A DNA stretch of 64,000 nt from Ptychodera flava. Taxonomy: Eukaryota > Hemichordata > Enteropneusta > Ptychoderidae. This document shows positions 45,782 to 60,113 of the stretch, piece by piece. The stretch is from contig NC_091933.1 in the NCBI RefSeq assembly GCF_041260155.1, positions 1,426,001-1,490,000 on the forward strand. The letters run 5' to 3'. The notes below the pieces were generated by a model. The model was given only the letters and a program-made list of their open reading frames with translations. It made no database searches and was not told the origin of the DNA. The position numbers were made by a program, and so were the translations under genes. Each line of letters opens with the position of its first letter. Within the stretch, counting starts at the first letter, position 1.

Positions 45782-48700
45782 ACGGATAAAGGCATTGCCA
45801 TGGGAACACCAGGCCGTGCTGGCATAACACGTGACCTTCGTGTTACTGTAAGGTGGTTCAGACGATCCAAGTGTTCACTTGTAGACGTAATAAGAAACTG
45901 TTGTATATTCAGTGACCTGGTTTTCTTATTCTTTGGGACGGACGCATGATAAATGTTTCTGCTTTGTGTATCATAATGGAAGGTTATAATATTCTGTTAC
46001 TACATGTATAGCCACAGGTACTCGACTCAATGTAAGCAAACTGTCACTGGTGCAACCGGTAATGCATCTGATGCATCAGTGACGGTTTGCTTGCCATGAG
46101 TCGAATGCCTGTGATTACAGCTAACAAGTCACTATGAAATAGGAGTGTCTGCAACCAAAGTTTCACTTATATTATTATCGTGCCGATCATTAGACGGTAA
46201 ATATGTGTAGCATGCAGATGGATAAAGCTCGATCGTATCGACACGATATTTTATCTGAAGATAGTGTTCCTGACGTTAGTTTCGTATTAGCACAGAACAC
46301 AATAATCTCATGACAGTGATACGGAATATTTCAGATATTACAAGTTTGTTACAACATTTCGGTTTGCATGCTGTAACAGGGGTGTTTTCATGAAACTAAT
46401 ATTACAGAAACAACCAGGTGTTTCGTGCTTTGGCCAGATGACTTCAAGTAATCAAGCCAAGAATTACTTCAAGGGTATTGTTCATCCTTACGAGAAGTAT
46501 ATCCATTTTATCAAAGAAAAAAATGTTAGTAGCTAATTTGGTGTAATGTATTCTGGTGAATGCAGATCTTCGATTAAATGACATTAGTTGAACGTAATAC
46601 AATTGTAGAGACTGCTACGACACAACATTTTCACCCGAAAGAGTTCATTATTACACAGACTGCAAAAAGGCTCCAGACTAGACATTTCTTCCTGATCTCA
46701 AATTAATTATGTAGCTTTTACTTCAAATAAACAATGGGAGAAATAAACTGATGTTCATTTTGCGTCATGTCAAAATAGAAAACCTTTCAACTTCAACAGA
46801 TATGGGGTGATTAAATCTTGTTTTTCTTTTCATGGATGGCATGGAGCGACATCAAATATTCAATGCAGGGCAGCAACTTAATTGAATTCCCTAGAACCTC
46901 AAAATCTCTTAGAAACGTAGTCACCTGGTAGTGAACCCACCATTAAAACTTCTCCATTTCCAACGGGGCAAACGATTGACCATTCGACAGTTACATTAAA
47001 ATGAAAACAAGTTAAGATCGTTGACATATAAACGAAGAGAACACTTCAATTCTTTCACTGACGAGATATTGTCAAATATATTTATCTAAAACTGGATGAA
47101 CAGCTGCGAAATCTGGGCCCGAGGGCAGTCACAAACACAGTTTTACAAATTCCGTCAGGAGTTTACACCGTATATGCGTATTTTCCAAAGTTTGTTTTTT
47201 CGGATGGACAACTTAGTAAAGTTACATTTATTTTTTCATTCTCTTGGTAATTGTTTTCCCTAATTAACTTTCCATAGTCATTAAATTGAATTGTCAACGT
47301 AGTATGTAAAGTACTTTATGGACTAGAATTTAGTCATTTGTTTATGCGACATTGAACTTTTGGCGTAAGCTATTCATAAATTCGACTGGATCGTCGGAAT
47401 GTAAGATAGATTGTCTGTAATGAATATTAATTTTTAATTAATAATAATTATTATAATAAAAAAACATATTCACCTTCTGCAACTGAAATATTTTTGTTCA
47501 TACATAATGTACAAACTCTTTGTTCAACTTGAACAACCGGTCTTACATGACGTCATGATGACTAAATTGTGATTCGATGAACGTAATTTTGCCAAATCAA
47601 ATTTAAATTTGGTAACTCTAATAGAATAAAGATAGATCTCAGGCTCTAACAAAGATTTAAAGTTTTCATACGTTCGAAATCTATTGGATTGTAACAGTTG
47701 TATAGCAAATGACAATCATAATGATTCCTTTCTATAACAATCTTGCAGTCTCAGTTGAAATATAGGCAAAATGTCTTTTTATCTCCAACTTGTTGCTCAA
47801 ACCAAACAATACCAAACTATTTATTCAAATAACAAACCTTTAACTTTTTTTGCCAAAAAACCCCACCCCACTTCATTTAACCTTTTTAACATTTATAACA
47901 GGCTTTGGCATAATGAGTAGAGCTCGTTTCTAAAAGTTTCAATCAATAAAAGGTACGCGTTTCAAACATGCTCAGAACAACGGAAATCGCCCACATTCTC
48001 CAAGAAGTACTTAGTGATCAACACTTATGTTTACACCCATTGCAAAACGACAAAACGACGGCGCAAAACGACAAAAATTGAGTGATTCCTATGTCCAAGG
48101 AAAAATTCCTACTACCAAATTGCTGCACTATAACTACTCTGCAGGGGGACAACTGACGCGACAAACAATCAGCTGAACAATGTAGATACTTCCTTTACAG
48201 ACAGAGCACCTCATTTCTTTATGTTACTTCTATTGATACAAAGCCTCTTCCCTTTTTGTTATTAGATGATGTTTTGCAGGTGACCAAGACAATCTTGAAG
48301 AAAGTAAAATTCCATGATAGTTGCAGTGCTTGACTGTATTCACGCTGACTCAATTGTAAAACCAACGTTCATGTCCCATCTTTTCGAAATATAATCGCCT
48401 TTGTTTTCTCTAATCTTTCATTGCAATAAGACAGCTTTTGTGGTCTTGATCCATGAATGAAACAAGGTCATTTACAAAAAAACTGATCACTAATAGACTG
48501 AACGTACAGCCCTGTCTTGAACATGTAGTACAGTAAAATAATCAGTTGAACCTCGATTACGTAAGACACACGATCGATCCTAAGTTATCATGTATTGAGC
48601 GGAGCATACTATTAGTTAAAGGTAGGGACTCGATCCCAGGGATCGAGTTTGTTCTAGTGTGCAACAGGATTATGGAGGTCATAGCAGTTTGTTTTCCATT

Positions 48701-49413
48701 GAAATTGTAATCTAGTAAGTAAATTTCCTGGCAAGACAATCTGATGCCGAACCCATTCTTTTAAAACTCTGCAGAAATAAGCCTATTCTATAGATATGTG
48801 TGACTTACTATAGGCCTTTAAAAAATCAATAAACACACAAACGAATTCGATTTTTTTTCTAAGTTAAATATTTCTGAGCCTTTGACTGTAGAGAAAATAT
48901 GTTATCAATTGCAGAATATTTTTTTCGGAAATCAGCTTAGAGCTTCAATAATGATTCTTTAGTCCTCTGCCCACTTTAATGGTCTACCGTGAATGACTTC
49001 AATAAATGTTTTACTTATAGTCGAGAGAAAGGACACCCCTATGAAACTGTGTACATCACTTATAGACCCTTTTCATACAATGAATACATTGCACCCTTTA
49101 CATAACCCTTTTTGGAAAGTCTTCATGGAACAAAAAAGGATTAAATAAAAATACGCAAACTTTTAACAACTGTTCCGTTGGCATACTTGGACATTTTATT
49201 TACCAGCCCATCTGAACCTGCTGATTTGTTGTTGCTTTTAACGTTTGAACACAATTACTCACTTCTTGCACTGTTATCTCATAGGTAGGAAATATTACGT
49301 TGTCACATGTAACAACTCGTATCATGATTAATTAAATCTTTTAGAACATTACATTGAAATTCAACATCAGTCTGATTACATAGAACGTTGAGCAAATCTT
49401 TTGAAATAATTAA
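45782..49413. other. Intergenic sequence between the Tctex1 gene and the MITE cluster
   Basis: Apart from the palindromic MITE at 46013-46113 this is AT-rich sequence without a recognisable gene. An AATAAA near 46726 is one of several possible poly(A) signals. Confidence 0.5.
46013..46113. mobile_element. Palindromic MITE, CACAGGYA family
   Basis: CACAGGTACTCGACTCAATG, AAGCAAACTGTCACTG pairs with CAGTGACGGTTTGCTT and CATGAGTCGAATGCCTGTG, with GGTGCAACCGGTAATGCATC TGATGCAT at the centre. A half copy is at 20595-20634 in the NOP10 intron. Confidence 0.88.
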
Positions 49414-49625
49414 AACACGATTTAAACTAATTTGGGATAATTGGATCTTCATATTTTTCAAATTTCTCAAAAGTATTAGGTGCCATACAGCTGAATGTTG
49501 CAATATTACAAATTACTCATAAAAACAAATGTGTAACTTAAAAAGAAAAGCAGATGAGCTTACATTTGCAGATTAAATCGACATTACTTCACTATCCAAT
49601 CATCCCAAATTAGTTCCAATCGTGT
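49414..49625. mobile_element. MITE, AACACGATTGG family, copy 2
   Basis: About 212 bp: AACACGATTTAAACTAATTT GGGATAATTGG ... CCAATCATCCCAAATTAGTT CCAATCGTGTT. It is collinear with copy 1 at 28311-28530, including GCCATACAGCTGAATGTTGC. Confidence 0.9.
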
Positions 49626-49639
49626 TTAAACCATACGCA

Positions 49640-50080
49640 TGAATTTTGATACTTCGAGAAGATACGTGTGATCTGTCTTAATCTGCTTTATAACATTCCG
49701 AAACTTAGAATCATGTATACAAGAAAAGTGTCATTTCACTATACATGATTGTCTATGGCGCAAACTACGAACAATATTTTTCAAAGACAAAATTAGATAT
49801 ATATGTGTATTTGACATAATACGAATTTACTTCACTAGAATGCTTTGTGTACAAGAAATTTGATTTTGGAATTTAAGGCAAAAGTATCTTTTCACTATAC
49901 ATTGTAGTCTGTGACACAAACTATGAATAATTTGTTTTCCTTTGTGCATTTGTATACGTTTGACAACTGACGTTAATTTGTAAGGTAATTAAAAGTGCCT
50001 AGGTGTGCAACAAATATGATATTAGAATTTCTTCAATAGATATTAATGTGTTATACATATGAGTCTCCCGGGATAACCAT
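49640..50080. repeat. Degenerate copies of the 181 bp satellite
   Basis: CACTATACATGATTGTCTAT (about 49738), CACTATACATTGTAGTCTGT (about 49893) and TTATACATATGAGTCTC (about 50050) recur together with AAGAAATTTGATTTTGGAAT. These are the same landmarks as the array at 29150-30480, at about 155 bp spacing and more decayed. Confidence 0.8.
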
Positions 50081-50735
50081 GAAAAAGAAATTAATTTTAA
50101 AAGTGGCTGTATCTGTTAAAGTGATCAGTTTGCCTGAACGTATTTTTCCCGGCCCGTTGTATACCCTTTTGGTACTCGCATGATACTAGTAGTCAGCTGT
50201 TCCCTTTATTTCTCATTACCAGACTTTTATAGACAGCATTATGCATCGCGTTCTAAAAAAAAATCTTTATGAACACTACTGTTTCATAAGGTAGCCTATG
50301 AAACTGGTTTATGAAAAAATTGTTTTCAGCCCCGTTCAGAGTAATTTATCGGTATGATTTCACTGAGTGAAACTTTGAGTCCCTTCATGGTACTTAAGAA
50401 TTTCATGGTGTCGCTCGAACACCAATTTTTAATGCCCCCCCCCCCACCATTTTCTCTTCCAACGCCTACCATTAATTATGCCCGTTCCTTAGAAGACAAG
50501 AAGTTTGCTGCCAATTATGACAATTGTCAACACCAAATAACAACATGTTTGTCATAGCAAATACAAATCCGACAACAAATCCGATGCAGAACAGTATGCA
50601 TACCAACAAGTTGAATGGCCACCATGTAGTGTATGGCATATGGCATATACTGTTTCAGTGAATCAGTTTTCCAACTTATTGATTTCAAAAATCGTCAAGT
50701 TTGGCTCTCCATGCAATAATTCTAACCGACACTTG

Positions 50736-52324
50736 GGCTGTATTCACAAAAATCGGGGGGAGGACTGAAGGAATTCAGGGAGGATTCGAAAATTTTGGGG
50801 GATAGCTGGGGGGGGGAATTGAAAGTTTCGGTTTACCAATAGGGGGGCCTGCAAATATCTCGGTTCCCTTTTACTTTCCACATTTTTCGATTCCAAGGTT
50901 TTGTTGCTAATTCAATGAAAATGAATAACATTTTTATGTCATCCAATTATTCTAATGTTAGTAATAATTTAACAAAATTTAGAACAACTTTGTCAAATTT
51001 CATGACTTTTATCTCGAAAAATTCTAAATATGTATGATTTTTAATTAAAAAAACAAAAACAAACAAACATGTGGGCCTACACGCGGGACAGAAGCTGCAA
51101 CTCTTGATAATTTTTTCAATATTTCTATGCAATATATCAAATACAGTTTCTTACTGTCTCCCTACAGCATGCTGAATCCACAAAATGTTCAGTTTGTCGA
51201 CAAAGCCTGTATATATAAATATGTATTGGGTTATAATTGAATAAGAGTCCAGACTGAGAGTCATTTAATTGTCAATGATACAAATGCACTGTACGCATAC
51301 ACAGGCTGTGTTTGCAAGCTGAAAACTGAAGAGTCAAACATGCTTTAGGGAGTAGAACAAGAACACAGATCTATAAACTGAACAAAACAACGTCAAAATT
51401 ATCAAAGTTAATACAGCTGCCCTGCTACTCAGTGTCATTGTCACTGTATACCTGCAGTGACAAATATAGCTTTGGCTCTGATGTAGTTGAAGAAAAATTT
51501 GGGTCAAATGACGCTCATGACAGTGAAATATATACGTGTACACAAGATCAGGACACAGAGCAACACATGATAAGGTAGACCAGAAGACTTGAAAATATCA
51601 GGAATTTTCGAATTATGGCATACGAGAAAAATCAAATGTTAAAGAAAGAAAATGGGTCACCATGCTCGATTTTCTAAATTTATATATTCTTGTCGTAAAA
51701 TAACACAAAATTAAAACTTTGAACAGTAAAGACTCTAATTTAAATGACAAAAATGTACAACTAAATGGAATTATTTTTTTTACCAAATTTGCTATTATTA
51801 CACCCGAAATTTGAGAGATTAAAAACATTTATTTTATGGAATATTTTAATTTGAGTCATATACGTCTCGTACTTTTGAAAAAAATATTTTTTGGTAGGTC
51901 ACTCTGGTCAGTTTTTCCACAATTTGGCAAAATGTAGCCAGGAATTCACAATTTGCAAACTCTCTCATGATTGTCATTTTGTGTGCTCATCAACAGGTGC
52001 CATTGACCTGGCCACAGTTGGAGAAACTCAAATCGACCCAGACTGATAAATTCAAAAAGTCCACTGATGCGTTCAAAAATGAATAAATAACAGGTATTGT
52101 CGAACATCTGCGAGCAGAAAACCCATGACACGTTTATATTTTACTTTGCGTGCATCGCTAACAAATATACGGCTATGTGATAATTGGAGGGGATTTGACA
52201 ATTTTTGATCATATAGACGGGTAATTGAAACTTTTTGAGGGTATTGAGGGGGGGGGGGTCTGAAAAAGATAAGATTTCAATCGCGATTCCCCCAGCCCCC
52301 TCACCGTTATTTGTGAATGCAGCC
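50736..52324. mobile_element. 1.59 kb element with G-rich subtermini (GGCTGTATTCACAAA termini)
   Basis: The left end GGCTGTATTCACAAAAATCG GGGGGAGG and the right end CCCCCTCACCGTTATTTGTG AATGCAGCC are inverted repeats. Flanks are TTG (left) and TTA (right), a possible decayed 3 bp TTA duplication. Subterminal G-runs (GGGGGGGGGAATTGAAAG) and C-runs mirror each other. Several small open frames inside, none recognisable. Confidence 0.8.
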
Positions 52325-55227
52325 TTAATATAGGGCTTCGTATGTGAAAATTTACTAACCCTTTCTGCTATTTAGCTGAAAAAATCTGTTGAAGACAAAG
52401 CGAATTGTACGAGCTCCTCACACTTCCATAGTATGTACCAGCCCGTTTGTAAATTTAATATTCGTAGACAATACTTTGTCTCCATGGATAAGTTTTTCGA
52501 TTTTCCTTACACGATAAAAACTTTCGAACATTTCCCGATACAACTTTCCACCTCAAGACATGACTCTCGTTTCACCAAGTTATTTTCGTTTAACGAACTG
52601 CATCTCCTCGAAATACATTTCCTTCCTTCCTTTCTTTCCCTCTTCGGACCTTTCGGAACCATATCCTTAGGTCTAAGCCCATACAAAATACCTTTTCTTT
52701 GACAGCATCTTCATATCATTCCTTACTGGGGCGAGGAAATGAATTTTTGCTGATGATTTAGTGTAAGTGACGTCCATTTGAAGTTGCTAGTCTAGCGCCC
52801 TCTATTGCCAATTCTCATACGACTCAGAAGTTTATAATACGCATCACGTTCATCCTATGCGTGTAACCGTTTTATAAATGTAATAGATTTGTTCATCACG
52901 TAAGTCAGTTTTCAATATACGATTGATACAGTTTGGATCGCCTAATACGTCGCAGAGTCGATCCTTGTTGACTTCCACAATACGGATCTTTGGGACCAAC
53001 AAAATCTAAATTGATATGCTCACACTTCAGGGTGTTTTTTACATGTGAGGTAGACTTCGTTAAAGCCAGTGATTGTTTAAAGTAAAGTCATTTCGGCAAA
53101 GTTTTAACGCACTGATGTTTAATACTTTGCATTTGAAATGTTTGACTGAGATTCCGCAATACTACCCACTCTGTCTTCACTCTTGTGTGAGGCGAACGCT
53201 CCGAGTAGTGGCTTTACGCATGTGTCATGTTTCTATCATTGAATTTGCACCGGTTACTGTAAATTCTCATTCTAGTAATTCGCCAAATTTCAACATTTCG
53301 CCACTCGGGCTTGAAATCCCACGATTTACCCGGAGGTGTAATTCTTCAAAATTGGCGGCAAATTTACATTTTCAAGTCTCTTTTGTTTAAATTCAATGGC
53401 AGCGCCATTCCAGGCACCCGCGTGACTCGTGAATTCCTATGATTGTGCATGAAATCTCTCACGCAAGGTTGGACAATAGAAAGACAAAGTAGTCGAACTT
53501 TTATCAGAACTGTAGCTGTCAAATATCGCTTTTCATATTTTCACAGCTTGAATTTAAAACAATGGTGTTGTGACATGTCTCATGCATTCAAGTATTAATC
53601 ATTGTGAAACTAGCGTTGGCAAGTTTTCTTGTCGACAAAGTATTGTAAATTTGAGAGTCGGACTTTGGGGGCCTTGGAGTGAGCATATCTCTAGGCTCTC
53701 GGAGCTAAGAGTTGCCCCAGGCAGCCATCAGACCGACCTGGGGAAATAAAGTTTCGAGCGCAACGTTAATTCCTGTGTCGCCTGATCTATATATTTACTC
53801 CATCTACGCGGACTGTGGTTTGAAGTTCCCCTTATTCCTTATTCGGAACAGCAGAATATTTCATTACTATTTGATACATGCGTGGAGTAAATGCAATCTG
53901 CAATAGGTTTCTCACTGAATCAGAAAAAAAACAGTCGCGATTATTCTACTACATCGCATTCACTAAATTAATTTTTATTCACTGACTTGGACCAAGTCTA
54001 ATACAGGGGAATAAACATTAATAGTTCTTATTAAACATTTACATTAATAGAACTTTTACGGAGGATGTCCTCGATTCCAGGCCAACACAACTCATTCGCT
54101 TTACTTAGATTACTGAGAGATGTTTTTCCAGGGTAAAGTCAGTAAGGGTTATTTTTCAGCTCCAGTTACTCAATTTTACGTCACTGGAACACAGACACAG
54201 GTCACATATAAATGAAGTATGGGTTAGAAAAACAGTGTGTACTTTAATTATGAACGAAATCAAATATAATGTCCTACATATGAAATGACGCAGCAGTGCT
54301 AACATTTAAAGCGTAATTTCAATATTGGTACATAAAGTCTCTACTGTGCTATGACCAGTGTTAAAATGAAGTGGTATATCGCGTGTTGTATCACTTCTGA
54401 ACAAAGCAATCATGGCACAAGAAATGCGGTGTCATAAGTCAAATTGTTATGTCCTGCATGGAGAGTTCAATCATTTATTTCTATTACCAGTTACTGGATG
54501 GACTGGTATTGTCAATGTTTGCTTCGGTTATATATCGGTGAATGATGAATTAAAGGGAGGGTGTCGTCGGAACTGCGCGTGTGCGACTTTCTTGTTTACA
54601 AGCAATGTATCTCATGCATGATATCTAGATGCATCACGTCAACATAGCTGCAACATTTATATTTTACGATATTCATTGTTAACAAACATGTTTCAACTTT
54701 CATTGAATTCAATAACAATTGACAAACTTCCCTCAAAAGTGACCAATCTCTCTCCTGTGTCTTTAATAATTTATGATAATGCATTCATTTTATTATCGGT
54801 CTTGGCGGTAAATCGATCTGAATGATATTCTTTAAGTTGGCAATGAAGTGATTTAAATTTTCAATTTTGGATTTATGAATAGGAACAGATTTTGCATTCG
54901 TGCATAAAAAATGAAAATTAAATAAACCATTTAATTCAAAATATCAGTAAAGAGCAAGCAGCTGTAACTTTGATAGTTTTGTTCTCTGTTTGAATTTAAC
55001 GTCAACTACAGAGTCTTGTTCAATTTTTTAAAGTATGTTAGTAAAATAACACAGTATTCAGATTGTCAACTCAGCCTACCTATTCATAAATTAAACTTCA
55101 TTTTTTGTTGACAATCGAATTCTAGTCCAGACTAAAACAGTGCATTTTAAACATATAGACTCAATGTTTACAAGTGAAATGGTCGATGTTTCAATGTGCT
55201 TTGGAGAGAAGAACAAGAACTGACAAT
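52325..55227. other. Intergenic sequence, nothing recognised
   Basis: Open frames at 52433-52702 and 53073-53390 lack recognisable domains. No RNA gene or element boundaries that I can define. Confidence 0.4.
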
Positions 55228-55930
55228 TGAATGAATGAATGAATGAATCTTTATTCAACCAGATATAAATACAATGTTGAACATAAACCAAAGTATTACA
55301 AACTTACAATTCGAAAAAAAACTGAAATATATCTGGTTTGGACCGTGGAAGTAGTCCCATTGGACTAATCGAGTCCACGGCCCAAAATTATAACAGTAAT
55401 AAAATTTACAAAATAGTCACACTGTTGAGGAGAGAAAAAAAAACTAAAAGGAGTACACAGAAAAGTTTTCACAAGCTTGATAAATATGATTTTAAATCTC
55501 TTGAAATTTACGTCTAGATTTTATTTGTTTAAGATGATACGGCAGTGAATTCCAGTGTTTGACTGCAGCAAAGACAATGTTGTGATGAGTAATAGTAAGT
55601 CTGGCATTCGGTATTCGGAGATTGCCACTATCAGATGAACGTGTAGAATAAGTATAGGTAGGGACTTCAAAATAGTTAGAAATATTAGTCGGGAAATTAT
55701 TATTTAATGAATCAAAGATAAATAGGCAGGTAGAATATTTACTGAGTTTCGGAAGAGGTAAAATATTTAGTTGACGAAATAAAGGTTCGGAGTGTGCTGT
55801 GAAATCAGAAAATGTAATAAGACGAACAGCTGTTTTCTGTTGGAGGAGAATGGATTTAATAATGTAGTGTAAGTGTTACCCCAGATTTCTAGGCAAAATG
55901 TTGACATCAGTACAAGACAAAAGAAGTGAA
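55228..55930 (-). mobile_element. 5'-truncated LINE 3' end (CR1/L2/Jockey-like)
   Basis: On the minus strand the frame ending at the TAA at 55492-55494 reads LLQQKTAVRLITFSDFTAHS EPLFRQLNILPLPKLSKYST and later VKHWNSLPYHLKQIKSRRKF. This is the usual end of a non-LTR reverse transcriptase (LQ..AVR.IT, EPLF..L.ILP, WNSLP). It is followed by a 3' UTR and a (TTCA)n tail, seen on the plus strand as (TGAA)n at 55228-55248. Just upstream, WGNTYTT is in another frame, so there is an indel near 55855. The copy is truncated and dead. Confidence 0.85.
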
Positions 55931-56961
55931 AAAATCATCAAAAGTTACAACTACTGGTATTTTAATATTCAATGATAGAACACTGATGATAAGTTGAAGC
56001 CATTATGAAAGCCTGATCGCTACGTTCGATTTCTTCTTGACGCGATGATAGATTTCCCGTTTCCGTCAGTAGCCTACAACACTTGCGACCCGAGTATCTA
56101 CAAAGAAATATACTGATTTAGCCCTAACTCCATAGAATTGCAACATAAATTATTAGATCCACTGTTTCAAAGGCTTTTCAAAAACAACAAAAGTTCTTTT
56201 GATTATTTAACAACATCCATGGACCAATTTGCCCGTAAGATGAAAACAGCACTTCAGAACAGTATTGTTATAATCATATGAAACAGAAAAATCGTTTACC
56301 AATTACTGCTTGAAGTTTAACTGAAAATTGGTGAAATGACATGACATCAGACCTAAATAAAATCAAACGGGTAGCCTTTTCCTTAAAAGACACAAGGTCC
56401 CACAGTTCCATTAATTGTATTTTTTATGTGTTTCCTGTTTAAAAAATTGTTTCCCTATCTTCTACTTGTTAACACTGCCTATATATGTTTGTATAGTCCG
56501 ATCCGCTGTTTTTGTTTTCAAATCAGTTTTAGTCCGCACTAAACCCATTTGTCAACAAAGACATTGCATGTTCTACACCATGTACTGTTTTGAAAGACTA
56601 TTACTTTGTATTTAATAAACTCATGAGGAAGAAAAAGACAATATGTTTGTTTTATGGGAAAAAGTTAACATATTATCGAAAGTTACATTATAGTGCATAT
56701 TGTATAATAGTAAAGAAACTGCTTTCGACAAGAGATATTTTCTAGGGTAGCAGTCAGTACTTCGATGTCATGCCAATATTTTTCATTATGGAAATGAGCG
56801 CAGTGTTGTATATTGACAGATTTGGGATTGGAATTCTTCATCAATTGAAAAAGCTACGCTTAACTTCCCCCTCCCTCAATTCTTTGCCTCCTCGTCTACT
56901 TGTCCCCCCCCCCCGTCTGTTTATCTCCTCTCTCCTCTCAACTATTCGCAACTTAACTTCT
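55931..56961. other. Intergenic sequence, nothing recognised
   Basis: AT-rich; short open frames 56415-56615 and 56770-56988 look like chance. Confidence 0.4.
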
Positions 56962-57287
56962 AACACGATTGGAACTAATTTGGGATAATTGGATCCTCAT
57001 ATTTTTCAAATTTCTCAAAAGTGTTAGGTAACCCATAGCTAAATCATACAATATTGCAAATCATTGTGTTTTGAGGGCACGCTGAACATTTTCTCGTCAC
57101 GATTTTTCTCCGCGAGAAAGAAATTTCCGTTTACCTGCAGACTACATTTTGTACAACGCAAACGTTCGGAACGTCACTATGCGCGCGTGATTACTATGGA
57201 TACATTTCTGCGCGGAAATCTGCGCAGTACGCTAATATTTTTCCGATCGTACATCCTTAAATCGACATTACTTCACCATCAAATAAT
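56962..57287. mobile_element. MITE, AACACGATTGG family, copy 3 (internally replaced)
   Basis: The left end AACACGATTGGAACTAATTT GGGATAATTGGATC is well kept, and the ATCGACATTACTTCACCATC block near the right end is recognisable. The middle carries about 190 bp of unrelated GC-richer sequence (CTCCGCGAGAAAG, GCGCGCGTGATTAC), and the right terminal repeat is lost after ACCATC. Confidence 0.75.
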
Positions 57288-57790
57288 ACACCCTCACTTC
57301 CCTTCGTTTCTCATGCCACGGACTCCTTACATATTAACTAACCTCCGCAACACAGTCTGTTGCCTTCCCACTGAACGGAACACAAAAGTAATGACTGTTA
57401 CTAAGATCAACGATGAAAATGAGTCAACTCTGGCAAATTATCTGAATAGTATTAAATTATTTATCCTCTGTCGGCATGACAATAGTTTCGATCATGATAT
57501 AGACGTTACATTAGCAACAGACTTCAAATCTTTTCAATTCTATTGCGATATCTATGAGAACAACTTACTTAACTTGTAGTAATGTAGTAATGGCAAAGTA
57601 GTATGGCCACATCGTATAACAGTATCGTGATTGATAGACATGATATCAAAATATAGGGCGCCATATGATAATGGTGTGTTTGTTTAGTTTTTGGGCGGGT
57701 TTGTTGCGGAGAATGCAGTCAGAGTCCTCCTGTGTCCGCGTGTTCTAATTAACATTTGCTATCATGGTGACGCATCTGGTATAAGCTTAG

Positions 57791-59728
57791 GGAGCCGTCA
57801 TTATTTACGGTTAGGGGCTCGGAGGAATTAGATGGGGTCACTCAAAAATTTGAAGCTCAAAATGTGGTGCGGACGAAGGGAGGCTATTCAATTTTTGGGA
57901 GTGTACTGACGCATTTAATGCAGTTATGAAACGACACAAAAATGATAGAATGATTGAAAAACACTATAGATTAAAAAGTGGTACAAATTTATAAAACCAT
58001 GGAACAAATTGACATATATTTACCATTAAGTATATTGACTATCATTGAAATACATGAAATAGATAATATAACAGTGAGAGACTATTAACATTATGAGAAG
58101 AGATTGGCCAAAAATGTATGGCATGTTGCTAATATTGTCACTGAAAGAATTCAAGATGCTCCTGTTTTAAGTGACTATGTAAACTCCTGTGTCAGTTACC
58201 CACCTGTGGAACTTTACTTCACCGTCAACAAAGAAGATATACATCAATACGTGGGTTCCAATAATAAAATTGTAAGACTTGATAATAGGGGTCTCGGATA
58301 TTACAAGAAACGAAAAAGGTATTCAATTGGCTACAAGACTCAAAGCCAAGCATTATAATGTTACAAGAAACTCATGCTTTTTACATAGAACACTTAGTAT
58401 ACTTGAATCTGTTACATAAACTGTTATATTATGATTAAAGGCACATTGGCTGTGACATGTAACCGGTCAAGTGTTGCAGCCGGTGCAGCTTTAAAAAAGG
58501 CAACCATGTATTATGTAGATAACAGACATTTCTTTATCAGAATGTTTTGTATACTTTTAAAGAAACCCAATAAAATTTATTAAATATAAAAAAGATATAC
58601 ATCAATATAAGAAGGTCAAAGGATTAGCCACAAGCAATATACCTGGATCTGCATAGATTTGAGAAATTCTTCAAATTTTTCAGTCAACATTTCGACATTG
58701 GCGAGTTGTACAAGGAGTACATGAAGACGAGCTGCTTAAGTAAAACTGCATGGTTTTGAATGTACATTCTGCCAGAAGCATGATTGGGTTGGCTCCCAAT
58801 GAAACTCATACTACAGCCATTACATGTGAGGGCGCTGTTTTTAAAAAGCGGACACCCGCTTAAAATCTGTGATTGCTTATATTTTCTCTTTCCATGGTAA
58901 CTGTGGCAAAATTGGAACAGGTGACAGTATACCTTTAACCTAATGTCCAAACAGCTAGTTGTACTGGTGAAATACATCAAATCATTTGTGTTGCATTTAG
59001 AAAAACTCGGGTGAGAAATCAGATAGAAATAAGAAAACAGCAGAAAAAAAAATATGAGAGGCTTTTGTTGACTATCGCTGAAGGATTACAAAAATTGACC
59101 GTAAATGAACTGGACAAGTATTTAGAATGTCATCAACTGAGCATGAATGGAAAGAAGGACAACAAAAATAAAGCAACAATGACAGATTGCCTTCGATAAT
59201 CACAGGTAAACTCTTCAAAACTGCAAGTATAGGTGCCACTATCAGCAATATAGTTACAAGTATTATGAAACAGAAGACCGTGATGATGAGAATAATATTG
59301 TTGTTCATGTACTCAACGGCACCAGTGACAGTGAAGATGAGGATCGACAGTGGTGATGATGATGTCACACAGTCGTTTCCAACAGTTGTGACCAGAGATG
59401 GAAGGTGAGCTAGGTCATGGAGGAATGCTCTGAGCAGATCTAGGTCAAAACTGAACTGTTGTGAATCTATCCTTTATTAAAATGATCACCAGAATATATA
59501 TTTTAATTGACTTACGTTCAATAACCATTTTGACATTTACCATACCTATCCAAATTAAACAATACTACATTGTTGGATACTTGTTATATGATGAGCTTTT
59601 ACATTTTATTGTGACTTTGAATTTCATTTGTTGGTCACCTTTTTCAATCGTCATGAGGCAACTGATGATAATCTAGCGCTACCTTGGTAAATCAGGATTT
59701 GTAACGCCTTTACTATTGCTGTATCCGT

Positions 59729-59779
<51 letters not shown>

Positions 59780-59781
59780 AT

Positions 59782-59812
<31 letters not shown>

Positions 59813-59832
59813 TATATATATATATATATATT

Positions 59833-59910
<78 letters not shown>

Positions 59911-60113
59911 TGTGTGTGTGTGTGTGTGTGTGTGTGTATCGATATTTAGCTTTTCGAAGTTGGGGGAGGAATGAGTCAGTCAAAATTTCTGTTGGAGAGG
60001 TGAGTTACTCAAATTCACTATGGTTGGCTGGGGGGGGGGGGGGTTGGCTACCCGAAATTTCGGAGTTATAATGTCATTCCTCCGAACCCCCGGCCGTAAA
60101 TCACGACGGCTCC
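57791..60113. mobile_element. 2.32 kb TTAG-flanked element (GGAGCCGTCATTATTTACGG termini)
   Basis: The left end GGAGCCGTCATTATTTACGG and the right end CCGTAAATCACGACGGCTCC are inverted, flanked by TTAG on both sides (57787-57790, 60114-60117). GGGGCTCGGAGGAATTA / ATTCCTCCGAACCCCC continues the inversion. A long TA/GT microsatellite lies inside. Internal frames (58104-58358 plus, 59011-59199 plus) are not recognisable as a transposase. It ends about 240 bp before the SLC6 start codon. Confidence 0.85.
59733..59938. repeat. Compound (TA)n(GT)n microsatellite
   Basis: About 155 bp of interrupted TA repeats followed by about 25 GT units, inside the 57791-60113 element. Confidence 0.97.

Noticed and set aside
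57064..57579. 171-residue plus-strand ORF
   Set aside because: It spans MITE copy 3 and its right flank; composition is irregular and no domain is recognisable.
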